From Lamellibrachia satsuma (Eukaryota; Annelida; Polychaeta; Sabellida; Siboglinidae), in NCBI GenBank assembly GCA_033239005.1, contig BSQZ01000036.1:3115001-3179000 (forward strand): a stretch of 64,000 nucleotides of DNA. The letters are read 5' to 3'. The number at the start of each line of letters is the position of its first letter. Within the stretch, counting starts at the first letter, position 1. Shown here in pieces: positions 1 through 12,262 of the stretch. Made by a program: the position numbers and the translations under genes. The notes below the pieces were generated by a model, which saw only the letters and a program-made list of their open reading frames with translations, did not search any database and had not been told where the DNA came from.

Positions 1-381
1 CAGCGACTTAATTTAGTCTTAGTAGGAGTCTCCAGTCCCTTATATGACATTATCTTTTATCTTCAGACCGTACATTTTATTCTCACCATTTCGGTTTTTT
101 CGATCGACTTGAATGTAATACATTGTATGGTTTCTGTATTGAATATACTGTTTTGCTGTCTTTGGGACGAATAAATATTTTTTTGTTCCTGTCCCTGTTC
201 CACGAAGAAGCATTTCACATATGGCTGGCATCTTTTGCCACCGACACCTTTACCAAAATGTGTAGTGTACGCTTGTAAACTGTCTCAAGGAAAAGATAAC
301 AGTGGTGTGTCTAACATTGCCAAGCTGCATCAATCCCCAAAAAAGTATGCACGTATACGTACGTATGTAGGGCCTACCCAC

Positions 382-383
<2 letters not shown>
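1..383. other. AT-rich non-genic sequence, no feature seen
   Basis: No splice-bounded coding sequence, transposon protein or terminal repeat is recognisable. Short open frames on both strands have no family resemblance I can name. Confidence 0.5.
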
Positions 384-431
<48 letters not shown>

Positions 432-510
432 GTGTGTGTGTGTCCGTGCGCGTGTGTGTGCGTGCGTGCGTACTTTCACACACACACACGCACGCACGCA
501 CGCACGCATA
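384..510. repeat. (TG)n / (CGTG)n then (CACG)n microsatellite
   Basis: About 40 TG dinucleotides with interspersed CG grade into CGTG repeats. After a short spacer (TACTTT) the complementary CACA/CACG repeats follow. The two halves are inverted relative to one another, so the tract could fold into a hairpin and, as alternating purine-pyrimidine DNA, adopt Z-form. The open frames across it are low-complexity artefacts. Confidence 0.9.
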
Positions 511-639
511 CAAATTTCTGATTGTACCTGTGACTGGGTGACGTTACCATGTTGGGGCTATCATGCGTGACTACAGCAGTCAGAATAGTCTACACAGTAG
601 AATGCCTGCATTGTTTCCACATTAGCACCCGCCGCCTTA

Positions 640-2760
640 ACAATGCTGCCTTGAGAGCGGTTGCAATGCAGGGGTGGCACTCCATCAACCTACTCACTGG
701 GGCTGTCGGGGGGGGGGGTGCCCACAAGCAACGATGGATACCGGTGATTAAGTCAGCACGACCAACAACACCAACCAAACCACCAAGGGTTTCTCGCGGC
801 AGAAGTGGAGTCAACGTCACGAATCTCATATACGTCCAAATGAACAAATGGGATCTTCCAACTGTGATCAACATACATTCGTGGCACCCTGGCAAGTAAA
901 CTTGACGAAATGAAAGTTACAAAAGACAACTGCGGCGCGGACTTTCTCGCTATAACCGAGACGTGGTGCACCAGCAACATACCGGACGAAGATGCCTCGG
1001 GATCATCCGCAAATAACAATTTGTACAGTGTATCATCCACCAGGAACAGATGATTGGACAATGCTGAACCACATCGACCAATCCTCCCTCGCGGAGTCAC
1101 AAATCCAGCGACCGAGCTCGTTTTGCGCAGCGTTCAGCCTCACCTCATGTGAAATACTATTCCACTTACTAACCTGCGAACAACTGAACTTCTTCAATTC
1201 TAGCATTAGAACGTTGCTGGACACGCATCCTCCTGAACGCGTAATCAGACGAAGTTTTAGTGACAGACCCTGGATGGTACAGAAACAAGGCTAACCTAAC
1301 CAACGACTGTTCAGACTGTACAGAAACAAGGCTAATCGTGAGAGAAAATCATTACAACGAAAGTACTAACAACGGAAAATCCAGTATCTCGAAAATTAAC
1401 GCCCAAAACAATGGTGGAACAATGTGAAAGATCTTACGGGTGTTAAAGTAAAGCATGACAATCTACAAGACCTTGCTAACAAGCATTGCTCTGGTATTCT
1501 CGCCAACGACATATGTGACTTCTTCAAATCCGTGTCGAATGACTTTACTCCACTGTCATCCAATGACACCTTTGTACCACCGGGAGCTGACACCGCCATC
1601 CCAGATGCCTACATCATCAACGTTAGCGAAGTAGCCAAATCACTATCGTAAGTTAAAACGGACAAAGCAGTACGCCCAGATGAGATACCCAACTGGATCC
1701 TACACGACTATGCCACCATCCTCGCTCCTCCCATCTGTGCAATCTTTAACAGTGGCCTACGAGAAGGAGCCGTGCCCATGCTATATGGAAATGGCTGACA
1801 TTCAACCTATACCCAAAGTAAGACCTACGCTCATCCACAAAGATTTACGCCCAATTTCTTTAACACCGGTCTTATCGAAGTGCCTGGAGAAATTCATTTG
1901 TGATTGGATAACGGACTTTGCCAGCGACCAGGTCGACCCTAGAAATATGAGTCAATAAAGGGAACATCCTCTGTGCACGCATTGATCGAGCTGGTACATG
2001 AATGGAAATATGCACTCGACACACCCGAAACCATGATCCGTATCCTTCTTGTCGATTTTAGCAAAGCTTTTGGTAGAGTTGACCACCAAACTCTACTTAC
2101 TAAATGCACCTCACTTGGACTCTCGAACTTCATCACCAAATGGCTGACATCTTTCCTGCACCAACACAAACAGCGAGTAGAGATCGGCGACGTGACATCG
2201 GATTTCACTATTATCAATGCAGGTGTTCCACAAGGAACAACATTCGGCCCTATCGGCTTGATGCACCACACAAACGACTTACAAACATCCTGCGGACATG
2301 TGAAATACGTTGACGACTGCACCATATCGGAAAAGTGTTCACCCTGTGGCCACTACAAACAGCATCAACCGTAGTCGCGCAGTGGACGGCGAACAACAAA
2401 GTGGCACTCAATTACGATAAGACGAACGAGCTAAGCATCTGTTTCAAGAGATCATCGTTAGACATCCCGCCGCTAACAATCAACGACAGACCCATCAAAC
2501 AAGTGAAGTCAACACGACTACTAGGTGTCACACTAACAGCTGGTTTAAAGTGGCAATCACACATTGACGAAATAACCGCCAAAGCATCGCAACGACTATA
2601 CTTCATAATACTGCTCAACCGAGCTGGAGTTGATTCCCAGCACCTCGTTAAGTGATTGAGTACACTTGCCACACGAGTTTAACTAAACAGCAAACGAAGC
2701 AGCTTGAATCCATACAAAGCCTCCAACCAGCCTCGATGCAGAACTGAAAGGTTTAATAAC
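640..2760 (+). mobile_element. Degenerate non-LTR retrotransposon (LINE, L2/CR1-like), endonuclease plus RT remnants
   Basis: Broken fragments read in order on the plus strand. An APE-type endonuclease start lies near 900-1,070 (DFLAITETWC, then TVYHPPGTDDW). A linker and RT N-terminal region follow (KSVSNDFTP..., 1,424-1,650), then RT fingers (RPISLTPVLSKCLEKF, 1,840-1,900). The RT palm is at 1,973-2,330, with LLVDFSKAF, GVPQGT and the catalytic YVDDC. The thumb is at 2,335-2,655 (LLGVTLTAGLKWQSHI). Several frameshifts and stops separate the pieces, so the copy is dead. Non-LTR elements carry APE then RT in this order; subfamily assignment is inference. Confidence 0.85.
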
Positions 2761-2969
2761 TCTTTTATACAGTATGGACTTTACCACTGGCAGTAGACCT
2801 GATCATGACTTTATTTTACTCTATAATCTTCTACGTTTTACTTGTAATTAATACAAAACCTAATTTTAACTTATTTACTTGTGTACACGCAATTCAATTC
2901 AATGCCCTACATTTAATACTCTCTTTCATTTATTCATTTGCAATTAAATGGATTTAATTTAATACAAAT

Positions 2970-3095
2970 TGTATTATATTCATTTACATGCAATGTAATG
3001 TTTATAATTTAATACTGTATACTATATGTATTATATTATATTCATTTACATGCAATGTAATGTTTATAATTTAATACTGTATACTATATGTATTT
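2970..3095. repeat. Two-copy tandem repeat, about 61 bp unit
   Basis: An AT-rich segment containing ATTTACATGCAATGTAATG followed by TTTATAATTTAATACTG occurs twice in direct succession, nearly identical. It lies in the AT-rich flank downstream of the degenerate LINE. Confidence 0.8.
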
Positions 3096-3255
3096 GTCAT
3101 ATTTTACTATATGTATTTATATGCAATTTAATGTTCTATTAATTCATTGCCTTTTATTTTTTATCCCTTTAAATGTATAGAATTATATTTACCATGTACG
3201 CCTACACATGTACTATTCAGCCTTTTTGGTTGCAAAGCATAATAAAACTATTGTT

Positions 3256-3459
<204 letters not shown>

Positions 3460-3769
3460 ATCCCATTCATAACGACGCAGGCACAGGCCAGTGACATCCA
3501 TGCTGTTGTTTGGCAAGAACCCGCTGGAGGCGCAGTGTTTATATCGTACAGCGCCCTGTCTTCATCATATATCATACCAGCATCTACTAAATAACTTCAA
3601 CTATTGAGTGAAGCAACATGTATCACTATTGTGAATGTTAAATCACTAATAATACACTCACTCTCTGATGGATGAGCACATATATTAAAATTATGTGCCC
3701 TTAAACAAGATTAGCATGTTGGGATAATGGCGTGTTCATTTGTGCAATAATCTTGGTGTGTCTTCATGC

Positions 3770-4085
3770 ATAGGTTGCCATGGTCCTACCATTGGTGGGA
3801 GGTAGGAGAGGTGGGACCACTGCCATGGCCCTACCATTGGTGGGAGAAGTGGGACCACTGCCATGGCCCTACCATTGGTGGGAGAGGTGGGACCACTGCC
3901 ATGGCCCTACCATTGGTGGGAGAGGTGGGACCACTGCCATGGCCCTACCATTGGTGGGAGGTGGGAGAGGTGGGACCACTGCCATGGTCCTACCATTGGT
4001 GGGAGGTGGGAGAGGTGGGACCACTGCCATGGTCCTACCATTGGTGGGAGGTGGGAGAGGTGGGACCACTGCCATGGTCCTATCA
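3770..4085. repeat. GC-rich minisatellite, 38- and 45-bp units
   Basis: Seven to eight head-to-tail units share the core TGCCATGG(C/T)CCTACCATTG followed by GTGGGA runs. Two unit lengths alternate by presence or absence of a 7-bp GGTGGGA block: 38-bp units in the left half, 45-bp units in the right half. The array is open in several frames on both strands because unit lengths and composition avoid stops; I see no sign of a real protein. Confidence 0.9.
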
Positions 4086-4329
4086 TTAAACATTTAGGCT
4101 AAATCATTTGTTGTTAAGGGATTGATCACATTTAAAGGGAAATAAAAGTCATGGTTTTGGGCCTATGCATCTATAAGAGCATATACTAAAACATAACCAT
4201 TTATAACCTCAATTAAGAATATCACGCCTGTGGTTTAATAGGAAGACCTTGTTGAACACACATCATCTTAATTTCATTGGACGCGCCATACTGTTAGATA
4301 ACCCTACGTCAGTAGTGTCAAAATCTAGT

Positions 4330-4465
4330 TGTAATGTTCTGGACTACATTATATTACTTTGGACAATAATACATACTACGGAGTAAACAGGCCGTGAGTG
4401 TTGCGTGAAACTCGAGTGTACGAAGCGGCGTGCTTCAATGAACATAATCATGTTCGTTGCAAGTC
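4330..4465 (+). repeat. 5' LTR of gypsy relic, 3'-truncated
   Basis: About 136 bp match the right LTR with few differences, but the last ~40 bp of the LTR are missing. The sequence runs directly into integrase C-terminal coding DNA, so the internal deletion starts inside the LTR and removed the primer-binding site. Confidence 0.8.
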
Positions 4466-5064
4466 ATACCACGACAGACATACCCACCACTTACCACCAC
4501 TCATGATTGGACAACCAATCAGGATACAAGATCATACTCCAGGACGATGGAATCAAGCGATTGTGAATGCAATATGTTATGAATCGCGTTAATACTTTGT
4601 TGAAGCACAAAATGGACATATCCTGAGGCGCAGTCGCAGACAGATCCAAGAGATGTCATCTGTAAGACGAAGAGTTCGATTCGCTAATGATCCCGCAGGC
4701 GAAATGCAAACCTTGCGAACACAGACAGCAGAAGAAGCATCGTCACCACAACGACGTGGAGAACGTCAACAAACTACCCCAGTTGATGTTGACACGAGTG
4801 TGGGACACGCTGTAGCAGACGACATTAATGACATAACTCACCATGCCTACCATACGCGGTCTGGCAGAGCAGTGTCCAAGCCCAACTTGATTTATAATGT
4901 CCAAGCAAAGAGACTTGACATGTAACTGTTCAATTGTTCAAACTTCTAAATAAGTGTGTAATTCGTAGATTTTGTTAATTGCTCTGTTGCATTGAATGTT
5001 GCTTGTCGAATAGTTTGTTTACCTACACATGTAATGGAAAGACGATACTTAAGAAAAAAGGGGA

Positions 5065-5240
5065 TGTAATGTTCTAGACTACATTATATTACTTTGGACA
5101 ATAATACATACAACGGACTTGGAGTAAACAGGCCGTGAGTGTTGCGTGAAACTCGAGTGTACGAAGCGGCGTGCTTCAATAAACATAATCATGTTCGTTG
5201 CAAGTTAACCACGACTTCGGTGTGTCTTCATATTATTACA
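5065..5240 (+). repeat. 3' LTR of gypsy relic, 176 bp
   Basis: Starts TGTAATG right after the polypurine tract and ends TTATTACA before the CTAGT target duplication. The termini TGTAAT/ATTACA are perfect inverted repeats, as is usual for LTR ends bound by integrase. Confidence 0.85.
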
Positions 5241-5516
5241 CTAGTAAAATTCGCTCGCCAAATGAAACTATTTGTATACACATATTCCCATACTTGCCAG
5301 CAGGATATGGCTATGCTGTTTGCGTCCAAACTCAACTTATATAATATAACATTGGCCTTTGTTTACTAAACTAGTCCTATTTCTGGCAAAATAACACGTT
5401 TGTTTTTTATACTTTGTGTTGGTTCTGTATATGCCGGCCTACCTTAGTTGTACTTCATGACGAGGAGGAAATAAATTCACTTACATATGTTAGACAAATA
5501 TGTGTAACATGTTATG

Positions 5517-7605
5517 TTCACACTAGATTTAACAAGATTTAACAAGATTTGCCATCCAAGCCAAAGGCCCAGATGGCAAGTGGACAAGGAAGCCATTGGC
5601 TTATCGAGAGTCCAACAATGTTCACCTACTTATAACCCGCCCTCCTGATATATGTGTCAACCTTGTTTTTAAACATATTCACGCTGCTAGCAGTTACACA
5701 ATCTGTAGACAGTTTGTTCCATTCATTTATTGTCCTCTGTGAGAACGAGTGCTTCCTGATGTCCAATCTACATTGATCCTTTACTAATTTTACCTCATGT
5801 CCTCTAGTTCTGCTATCCTTCTTGAGTGAGAAAAACATATTTCTATCAATATTTTCATACCCATTCAATATCTTAAAAACGTCAATCTGATCTCCTCTTA
5901 ACCTCCTTGTCTCTAGAGTTGTTAAACCACATTCTTTCAGGCGTTCTTCATAACTAAGGTCTCTAAGTTCTGGAATCATTTTAGTTGCTCTCCTTTGTAT
6001 GCGTTCAAGCGTATCTATATCCTTCTTACGATATGGTCTCCATGCTTGTATACATTATTCTAAATGAGGTCTAACTATTGCTTTATAAAGAGGTATAATT
6101 AACTTTTTTCCCTTGTATGTTATGTTTCTTCTAATCAATCCAAGAATTTGATTACCCTTTGAAGCTGCAATACCACACTGCTCTGAAACTTTCATATCAG
6201 CGCTTATTGTAACTCCTAAGTCCTTTTCTTTTACAGTAGTACCCAGAACAGTATCTCCCATTTTATAGTTTACATTCAAGTTCCCATGTCCTGTATGTAG
6301 GCATTTACATTTCCCAAAATTGAACAGCATCTGCCATTTCTCAGACCATTTCACTAATCTGTCTAGATCGTTTTGTAAATGTTGTTTATCACCATCAGTA
6401 TTACCTTTCTAAACAGTTTTGTGTCATCCGCAAATTTCAGTACGTTACTTGTTATACTCTCATCCAAGTCATTGATATAAATTAAGAATAATATAGGTCC
6501 TAATACTGATCCTTGGGGTACCCCACTCAAAACCGATTTCCAATTTGAAACTTCTCCATCTACTACAACTCGTTGTCTTCTGTCAGTCAGCCATTGTTCT
6601 ATCCAGTCAGTTATGCTATCCCCGATACCATGGGCTTTTAATTTAAGTAGCAATCTTTGATGTGGCACTTTGTCAAAAGCTTTCTGAAAATCTAAGTAGA
6701 TAATATCTACTGGCGATCCCACGTCTATCCACTTAGTGATTTCTTCCAAAAAACACAACATATTTGTTAAGCATGACCTCGCTTTAAGGAATCCATGTTG
6801 AGATGAATTTAATAATTTATGCTTAACGAGGAAGTCCACCATATGGTCTTTAATTAACCTTTCTAATAATTTACAAATCACTGACGTTAAACTCACTGGT
6901 CTGTAATTCTCTGACTTATTTCTCGAACCCTTTTTAAATAATTGTATGATGTTTGCTTCTTTCCATTCAAACGGAACAACTCCCTCTTTTAATGACAAGT
7001 TGAATACTCTTGCAAGTGGTATACTGATTTGATCTACTGTTTCCATTAGTAATTTTGGAGGAATCCCATCCACTCCCGGTGATTTGTTATCCTTCATTGC
7101 CTTTATTTTCTTAGCTACCAATTCTGGAGTTACAACTAACGGTTCTAAATAGTCAGATTTAGCCCCCTGAAATTTAGCATCAGCAACTGGTAATGAACTA
7201 ATATCTTCTTTGGTAAACACTGAACTGAAGTAACCATTTAGGTCTTCCGCCATTAAAAACCCCTGTGATATTATATTTCCAGCACTGTCTTCTAGAGGTC
7301 CAACCTTGTCTTGTACGTTTTGTTTACTCCTGACATATGCATAAAAACTCTTGCTGTCATTTTTTATGTTACATGCCAGTTTTTGCTCATAGCTTCTTTT
7401 AGATTGTCTGATTTCAGTTGTAGCTGCATTAAGTGCCTCTTTGTATTTTGCATAGTCTTCTTCCTTTCTGGTACGCCTATAAACCCTCCACATAGTTTGT
7501 TTTAGCATTATTTTTCTAATTGCCTCTTTTGACAAGTGTTTCTTTCTACACCGTTTTCCTTGTTTTCGGAAGGGAACTATAAACAGTACTACCCTATGTG
7601 TCATG
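5517..7605 (-). mobile_element. CR1-like LINE, copy A, 5'-truncated
   Basis: Reading leftward from 7,604, an open frame of about 410 codons carries RT motifs: NKSPGVDGIPPKLL, NYRPVSLTSVICKLLERL, DFQKAFDKVPH, SGVPQGSVLGP and the catalytic FADD. After a frame break it continues with the RT thumb (6,055-6,354) and a C-terminal domain (5,626-5,979; LRDLSYEERLKECGL, CRLDIRKHSFSQR, NEWNKL). The 3' end has TTAACAAGATTTAACAAGAT (complement strand), the short terminal repeat that CR1-group LINEs use instead of poly(A). The endonuclease and ORF1 are absent. The frame is broken, so the copy is inactive. Confidence 0.9.
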
Positions 7606-8555
7606 TCAGTGGATGCAACTGTTTCTACCGTACAATGAGACGCTGGCCAAGTGGTTCACGCCTGCTTCCTGGCAGCGAACTGGCTAATCGCTCTAGTCTA
7701 TGTGGGAATTATTAATGATGTAACTCTGTTGAAGACCCCATCCATCCCTACAGTGGCGCCACATCGTGTCTGGAATACAATAATTTGACCGGGCGACTAA
7801 CGATGGCGCTACCTTACGGAGTTTGGATAACCGCACCTCATTGGGAAAGTGGACAAACCAAAAGGTGGGTAGGAAAGTGCGGACGAGGAGGAAAAGGCGG
7901 GCAATGTTTGATAAGAAGTGTTGTTAGCTGTGTTTAATGTAACTAACTAATGTAAGTATTTGTTCCATTGTTAATTGAGCAGTTGAATAGATATTCCCAG
8001 GGGGGTACTGCAATACTAAAGCGGTGGGGGTGTGCCGCCAGAGCCCCATGGAGCACATGGAGAGAGAGAGAGAAATCAAGAAATTTATGGTCACCAAGAG
8101 AGAATTATTGAACAATTTATCTAATATCTATAGGCGTAAGGTAAGCCTGGGCGGAACGTTTTCATTGGGAAATTTCCTCTTCGATGAAAGAGAGAAATAT
8201 CAGGTTTAATTGGGGCACAAAGAGAGAAAATAAAAATTTTTTCTTCACACAGAGAGAGAAAAATGGCCAAAAACAGGGGCATTTGCACTGCATATACATG
8301 TATACCTCAGTATAGGGAGTAGCCCCCCGGGAGATATTCCTAATTCTACTCATAGCTAGGCTAGTGTTGTGCAAAGAAACATCAGCTTTGTAGACGAGGA
8401 ATATTGTATTAAAGAAACGTGCATTTGATATAGTACTTGTAACACAATTGAAAAGGAAATGTACCCTGCAACAAATCATGAAAATATAAACTTGAAAGAG
8501 TTCATGGTGCTATCCAGAGTTAATTGACATTACATCTTGAGATATATAGGCATGG
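7606..8555. other. Unassigned sequence upstream of the CR1 and MULE relics
   Basis: No gene or transposon protein recognised. The tract AGAGAGAGAGAAA recurs near 8,060, 8,190, 8,220 and 8,250, suggesting a decayed low-copy tandem repeat. Confidence 0.4.
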
Positions 8556-10520
8556 GTGATGTTTTGTAGTCATTCAGCTATGTTAGTGCTGTTCACATCA
8601 CTACATCATCACGAGTTATTTTTTGAAAATCTGATAGAAATAGTTCTTAGAATATGCAGTGCGGTCCTAGTTATAGAAAGAGAAAAGGGAATTACTAATG
8701 CAGTCAAAAAAGTTCTTCCTGGTATTTCTGTTTTACATTATTGGAATCATCTGAAACAAGATATGCAATATTAGATTAAGAAACATGGTGGGAAGATGAA
8801 ATATTAATTTATGCAGATCACCTAAATGATCTACTTCATCGTAAAAATTAGGAAATGTTTGACAAATTATATGATGAACTTTCAATAATGTGGACTAGTT
8901 CCTATTTGAAATATTTTTTATCATGAAATTAAACTGAGTATAATAAATAATAATAATAATAATAAATCACTTAGGACTCTGGTTGTTGAAAAAGCTTAAT
9001 ACATACAACCCATTCAGTGGTATCACTAACAATGTTTCAGAAAGTATTAATTGAGTTTTGAAAGATTTAATATGTTGGAAAAGCCAGCCAGTTGACTGTG
9101 CTTTATTATCTCCATAGCACCTTCATAGGTATTTTCAAAAGGACATTTACAGGGATAAGGGTGCCATACGTCAATACCATCTTAAATCAGCATTTAGGAA
9201 TTGTTCAGTTGCATCAAAAGAAATTCCAAATATGGGCAATATTATTTCTCCTAAAAATAGTGTTGAATTTATCAGAATGTCTTATAACAATCAAAGTGCA
9301 GAACCCAATAAAAACCAAAGAAGGGCCAAAACATCCATTATGATAGTACTATTAATACTGATATGATAGTACTTTTAACACCTTTAACACTGATATGATA
9401 GTACTTTTAAAACTGTTAACACTGATATGATAGTACTTTTAACACTTAACACTGATGTGATACTACTTTTAACACTTTTAACAATGATATGCAAACCTCT
9501 GACCAAAAAGCTCACCAGTCTGGTAATCACATAAATTTACATGGTGTGCCACTATTTTAGCAGAAACTGAGAGCATGGATAGTGCAGAACAGATGCCTCC
9601 ACAAAAGTTATCTCAATTTGCTCCCGCTAAAGCAGTGTTACAAAGCTAAGCGTTCGTGACACTCCAAAATGCAGCATGAGAATAAGGTAACATTTGATAT
9701 ACGAAATATTTTGAAAACTGACTCCAACCCCACTGCTAGTCATCATCCAGTATGACGTATCTTGGAGTCGGATAAATCCAAATCTTTGAAAGAGAACAAA
9801 TTACATGCAGAAATCCTTGGCAATAAAAAAATTACATCTGACACATTTGACTTTATAAATCACAACTTATATTATAAATTTCTCAAATGTTAATGGTTTC
9901 CAAACTACTCTGTTGGCACCAATATTTTATGAAAAGAACAAATGTTAGTAATACATACACAACGAAATTTGAATCGTGTGCAGCACCAACAGCACAAATA
10001 CATCACAATGGTCAAGGCCATTGGGTAGTTTCCTACAAGGAAGAGGTGGCAGAGTGTTTTGGACAGTTTATATACAAATCAGCTTTCTCCCTCACTGCAG
10101 ATACAGCATATATAGGTGTGTGATAAAGGATATTGGGGTTTCTGTGCCATATGCACAGCAACAAGACCCAGATTGTGGTATATTTGCCATAACAAATATT
10201 GTTGAGTTTTGCATAAATGGTTATAAAGAATTGGAAATACAATCATGGTCATGGAACTTTGACATGATAAACTGTACAAAACATTTAGTTACATGTCTAA
10301 AATCAAACCAGTTTATCTCTCTTCCCAAAATTGCTTTACCTAATACAATCAAAATGGACATGGTCAGATGTTCAATAGAGCCCCAATGCCTTTGCATATG
10401 GCCTTCCTCAACTTTTTGTGTGATATGGTGGCTTAATTGTGACCAGTGCAGCGAATGGTATCATCTGAGATGTTGTAAAACCCCCTCTATCAAAGATTAC
10501 AATGGTTTTGTTGTTTAAGT
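8556..10520 (+). pseudogene. Decayed MULE-type DNA transposon with Ulp1-like (C48) protease and zinc-finger tail
   Basis: Frame-hopping translation gives a MULE-like transposase remnant: EREKGITNAVKK...WNHLKQD near 8,680-8,760, then YNPFSGITNNVSESIN near 9,005-9,055, then a WKSQPVDCALLS stretch to about 9,110. About 850 bp later an Ulp1/SENP-like cysteine-protease signature follows: HWV near 10,019, then QQQDPDCGIFAITN near 10,156-10,200, with the Gln and Cys of the active site. A Cys-rich tail C-D-Q-C-S-E-W-Y-H (10,440-10,475) resembles a PHD finger. MULE-like elements with C48 proteases and Cys/His tails are known in invertebrates and plants. Stops and frameshifts throughout make it dead. 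Whether both parts belonged to one element is inference from order and strand. Confidence 0.65.
9343..9490. repeat. AT-rich tandem repeat, about 35-42 bp unit, 4 copies
   Basis: The block AACACTGATATGATAGTACT followed by TTTAACAC repeats four times with small insertions and one variant (GATGTGATACTACT). It lies inside the MULE relic, between the transposase and protease remnants. Confidence 0.85.
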
Positions 10521-11159
10521 AATAGTAAAAGACCAAGGAAAGTACCTTCCAAATTTCACTAAGAACACAAACACTTTATTAAATTACTTCGTCACTTAGC
10601 CCTTTTCTCTGTCTTGACTTTTGTGAATGTATTTTTACATGTAGATTATTTCAAGCACTGACTGTATATGTTCTACTCGTACATTCTATGTTATTCATGT
10701 AAATTTCCTTCGAGCTCTGTATGTAATATATGTTCTATTGGTATATTATGCATTCATGTTTTGTCATTTGTGTTCATTATAATGCACTGCTACTATTGCA
10801 ACAACAAAACATGTGTTTGTTACTTGATATTATTCATGTACACTAGGTTTGTTGGCTTATTTTACATATCAATATAAAATAACAACAATAAAAACAAACC
10901 AAGAATTGTCATATTATTAGTTGCATTCAAAGGGCCTATTATATCAATGAAGAATTCAACCTTTTTGTATTTGCACAATGATGCTGCGAAAACGCTGCAT
11001 AATTAATAGATCCCTAACAGTCTAACTACAACTGTATATTTTATATTTTGCCTTCATTTTATAGTTGTTCAAATGTTGATAAAAGAAATCACAATAAATG
11101 CTCAGATGCACGCACAACCAGAAATGATGACAACAACAACGTATGTAAAAAGGGAGCAC
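10521..11159. other. AT-rich spacer, no feature seen
   Basis: Only short, biased open frames and the AT-rich tail of the MULE relic are present. No terminal repeat could be paired. Confidence 0.4.
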
Positions 11160-11990
11160 TTGTCAAGAAAAATGGCAAATGTTATTCCATTTTTGGAAGT
11201 GTAAATGCATACACATAGGACATGGAAACATGGATGAAGAATATAAAATGGGGGATGCTGTACTATGTAGAACCACACAAGAAAAGGACTTAGGTGTAAC
11301 ATTTAGTGCTGACATGAAAGTTTCAGAGCAATATGGGATTGCTGCTTCGAAAGGAAATAAAATTCTAGGGCTAATTAGGAGAACAATCGCATATACGGAG
11401 AAACAGCTAATTGTGCCCCTGTACAAAGCAATAGACCACATTTGGAATATTAATTTGTATACAAGCATGGAGGCCGTATTGTAAGAAGGACATAGACAAG
11501 CTAGAAAGAATACAACGAAGAGCAACTAAAATGATTTCAGAATTGAGAGACCTTAGTTACGAAAGTTGCTTATTACAATGTGGTTTGACAACACTTGAGA
11601 CCAGGAGACTAAAAGGATACCAAATAGAAGTGTTTAAAATAGTGAACGGTTATGAGGATGTTGATAGGAGTATGTTCTTCAAACTTAAAGAAGGCAGTAG
11701 AACCAGAGGAAACAAAGCAGCATTAGTTAAGGAACAGTGTAGGTTGGACATGAGAAAGTACTCTTTTTCACAGAGGGTAATAAATGAATGGAACAAACTG
11801 CCAAATGATTGTGTTAATGCTAGTACAGGTAGTGTGAATATGTTTAAAAATAGAATTGACAGATATATGATAAGAGCGGGCTACACATAGATGATAAAAT
11901 TGTTGGACTCTCGATACGCCAATGGCTTCTTTGTCCACTTGCCATCTGTAACTTGTTGTTTGGGATGGCAATCTTGTTAAATTCTTGCCC
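11160..11990 (+). mobile_element. CR1-like LINE, copy B, heavily 5'-truncated
   Basis: Only the last part of the RT and the C-terminal domain remain. The thumb (KCKCIHIGHGNMDEEYKMGDA, 11,200-11,250) is followed, after a frame break near 11,480, by 11,531-11,890 with LRDLSYESCLLQCGLTTLE and CRLDMRKYSFSQRVINEWNK. The 3' UTR block GTTGGACTCTCGATA...GGCAATCTTGTTAAAT is shared with copies A, C and D. An extra 9 bp (GTACAGGTA-like) near 11,822 is private to this copy. Confidence 0.9.
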
Positions 11991-12262
11991 TTTCCTGCCC
12001 GCCTTTTAGTTAGTCCCCGAGAAGCTTCCTTGTATAGTTACTTGTGTCTCCGACAGAGGGCGGAACATTCTTTGTAATACTTTTTTTATTTTGCTTGTTA
12101 TTCACATTTAACAAATTATGCTTGCATTGTTTTGGAAGTGAAATTATATGCGAATAATACATTGATTTAAAAATAAAACAGCTTATTAATGTTGTCGCTA
12201 TCTTTTTTGTAGGTGGCGCTGTTGGCCCTACTTGAAGTCTCGTTCTTTAGGTACGAACCACG

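Larger units (their letters stand above)
4330..5240 (+). mobile_element. Internally deleted Ty3/gypsy LTR retrotransposon relic
   Basis: Two direct repeats begin TGTAATGTTCT (4,330 and 5,065). The right copy ends in ATTACA at 5,240, giving the TG...CA ends of an LTR. A polypurine tract (AAGAAAAAAGGGGA) lies directly before the right LTR. The host sequence CTAGT flanks both sides (4,325-4,329 and 5,241-5,245), a 5-bp target duplication. Between the LTRs only the C-terminal tail of a gypsy integrase remains (YHDRHTHHLPPL... and HILRRSRRQ, about 4,468-4,660) plus an arginine-rich frame to 4,925. gag, protease, RT and RNase H are gone. Confidence 0.85.
4125..5460. mobile_element. MITE-like dispersed repeat, copy 1, split by a gypsy insertion
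   Basis: Sequence from about 4,140 to 4,329 and from 5,241 to about 5,450 matches, in the same order, 60,680-61,070 elsewhere in this window. Shared blocks include TTTTGGGCCTATGCA, CCTTGTTGAACACACA and TTGGCCTTTGTTTACTAAA. The left end carries GTCATGGTTTTGGG, which also appears inverted at the far end of the second copy (near 61,290), as expected of a terminal inverted repeat. No coding capacity is seen. The element is interrupted by the LTR element at 4,330-5,240. Confidence 0.65.

Noticed and set aside
235..570. Possible zinc-finger/THAP-like start (KCVVYACKLS) before the TG repeat
   Set aside because: Only two cysteines fit, the rest of the domain is missing and the frame runs into the microsatellite.
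3766..4102. Trp/His/Pro-rich repeat proteins in several frames
   Set aside because: All come from one minisatellite; several frames are open at once and none has context of a gene.
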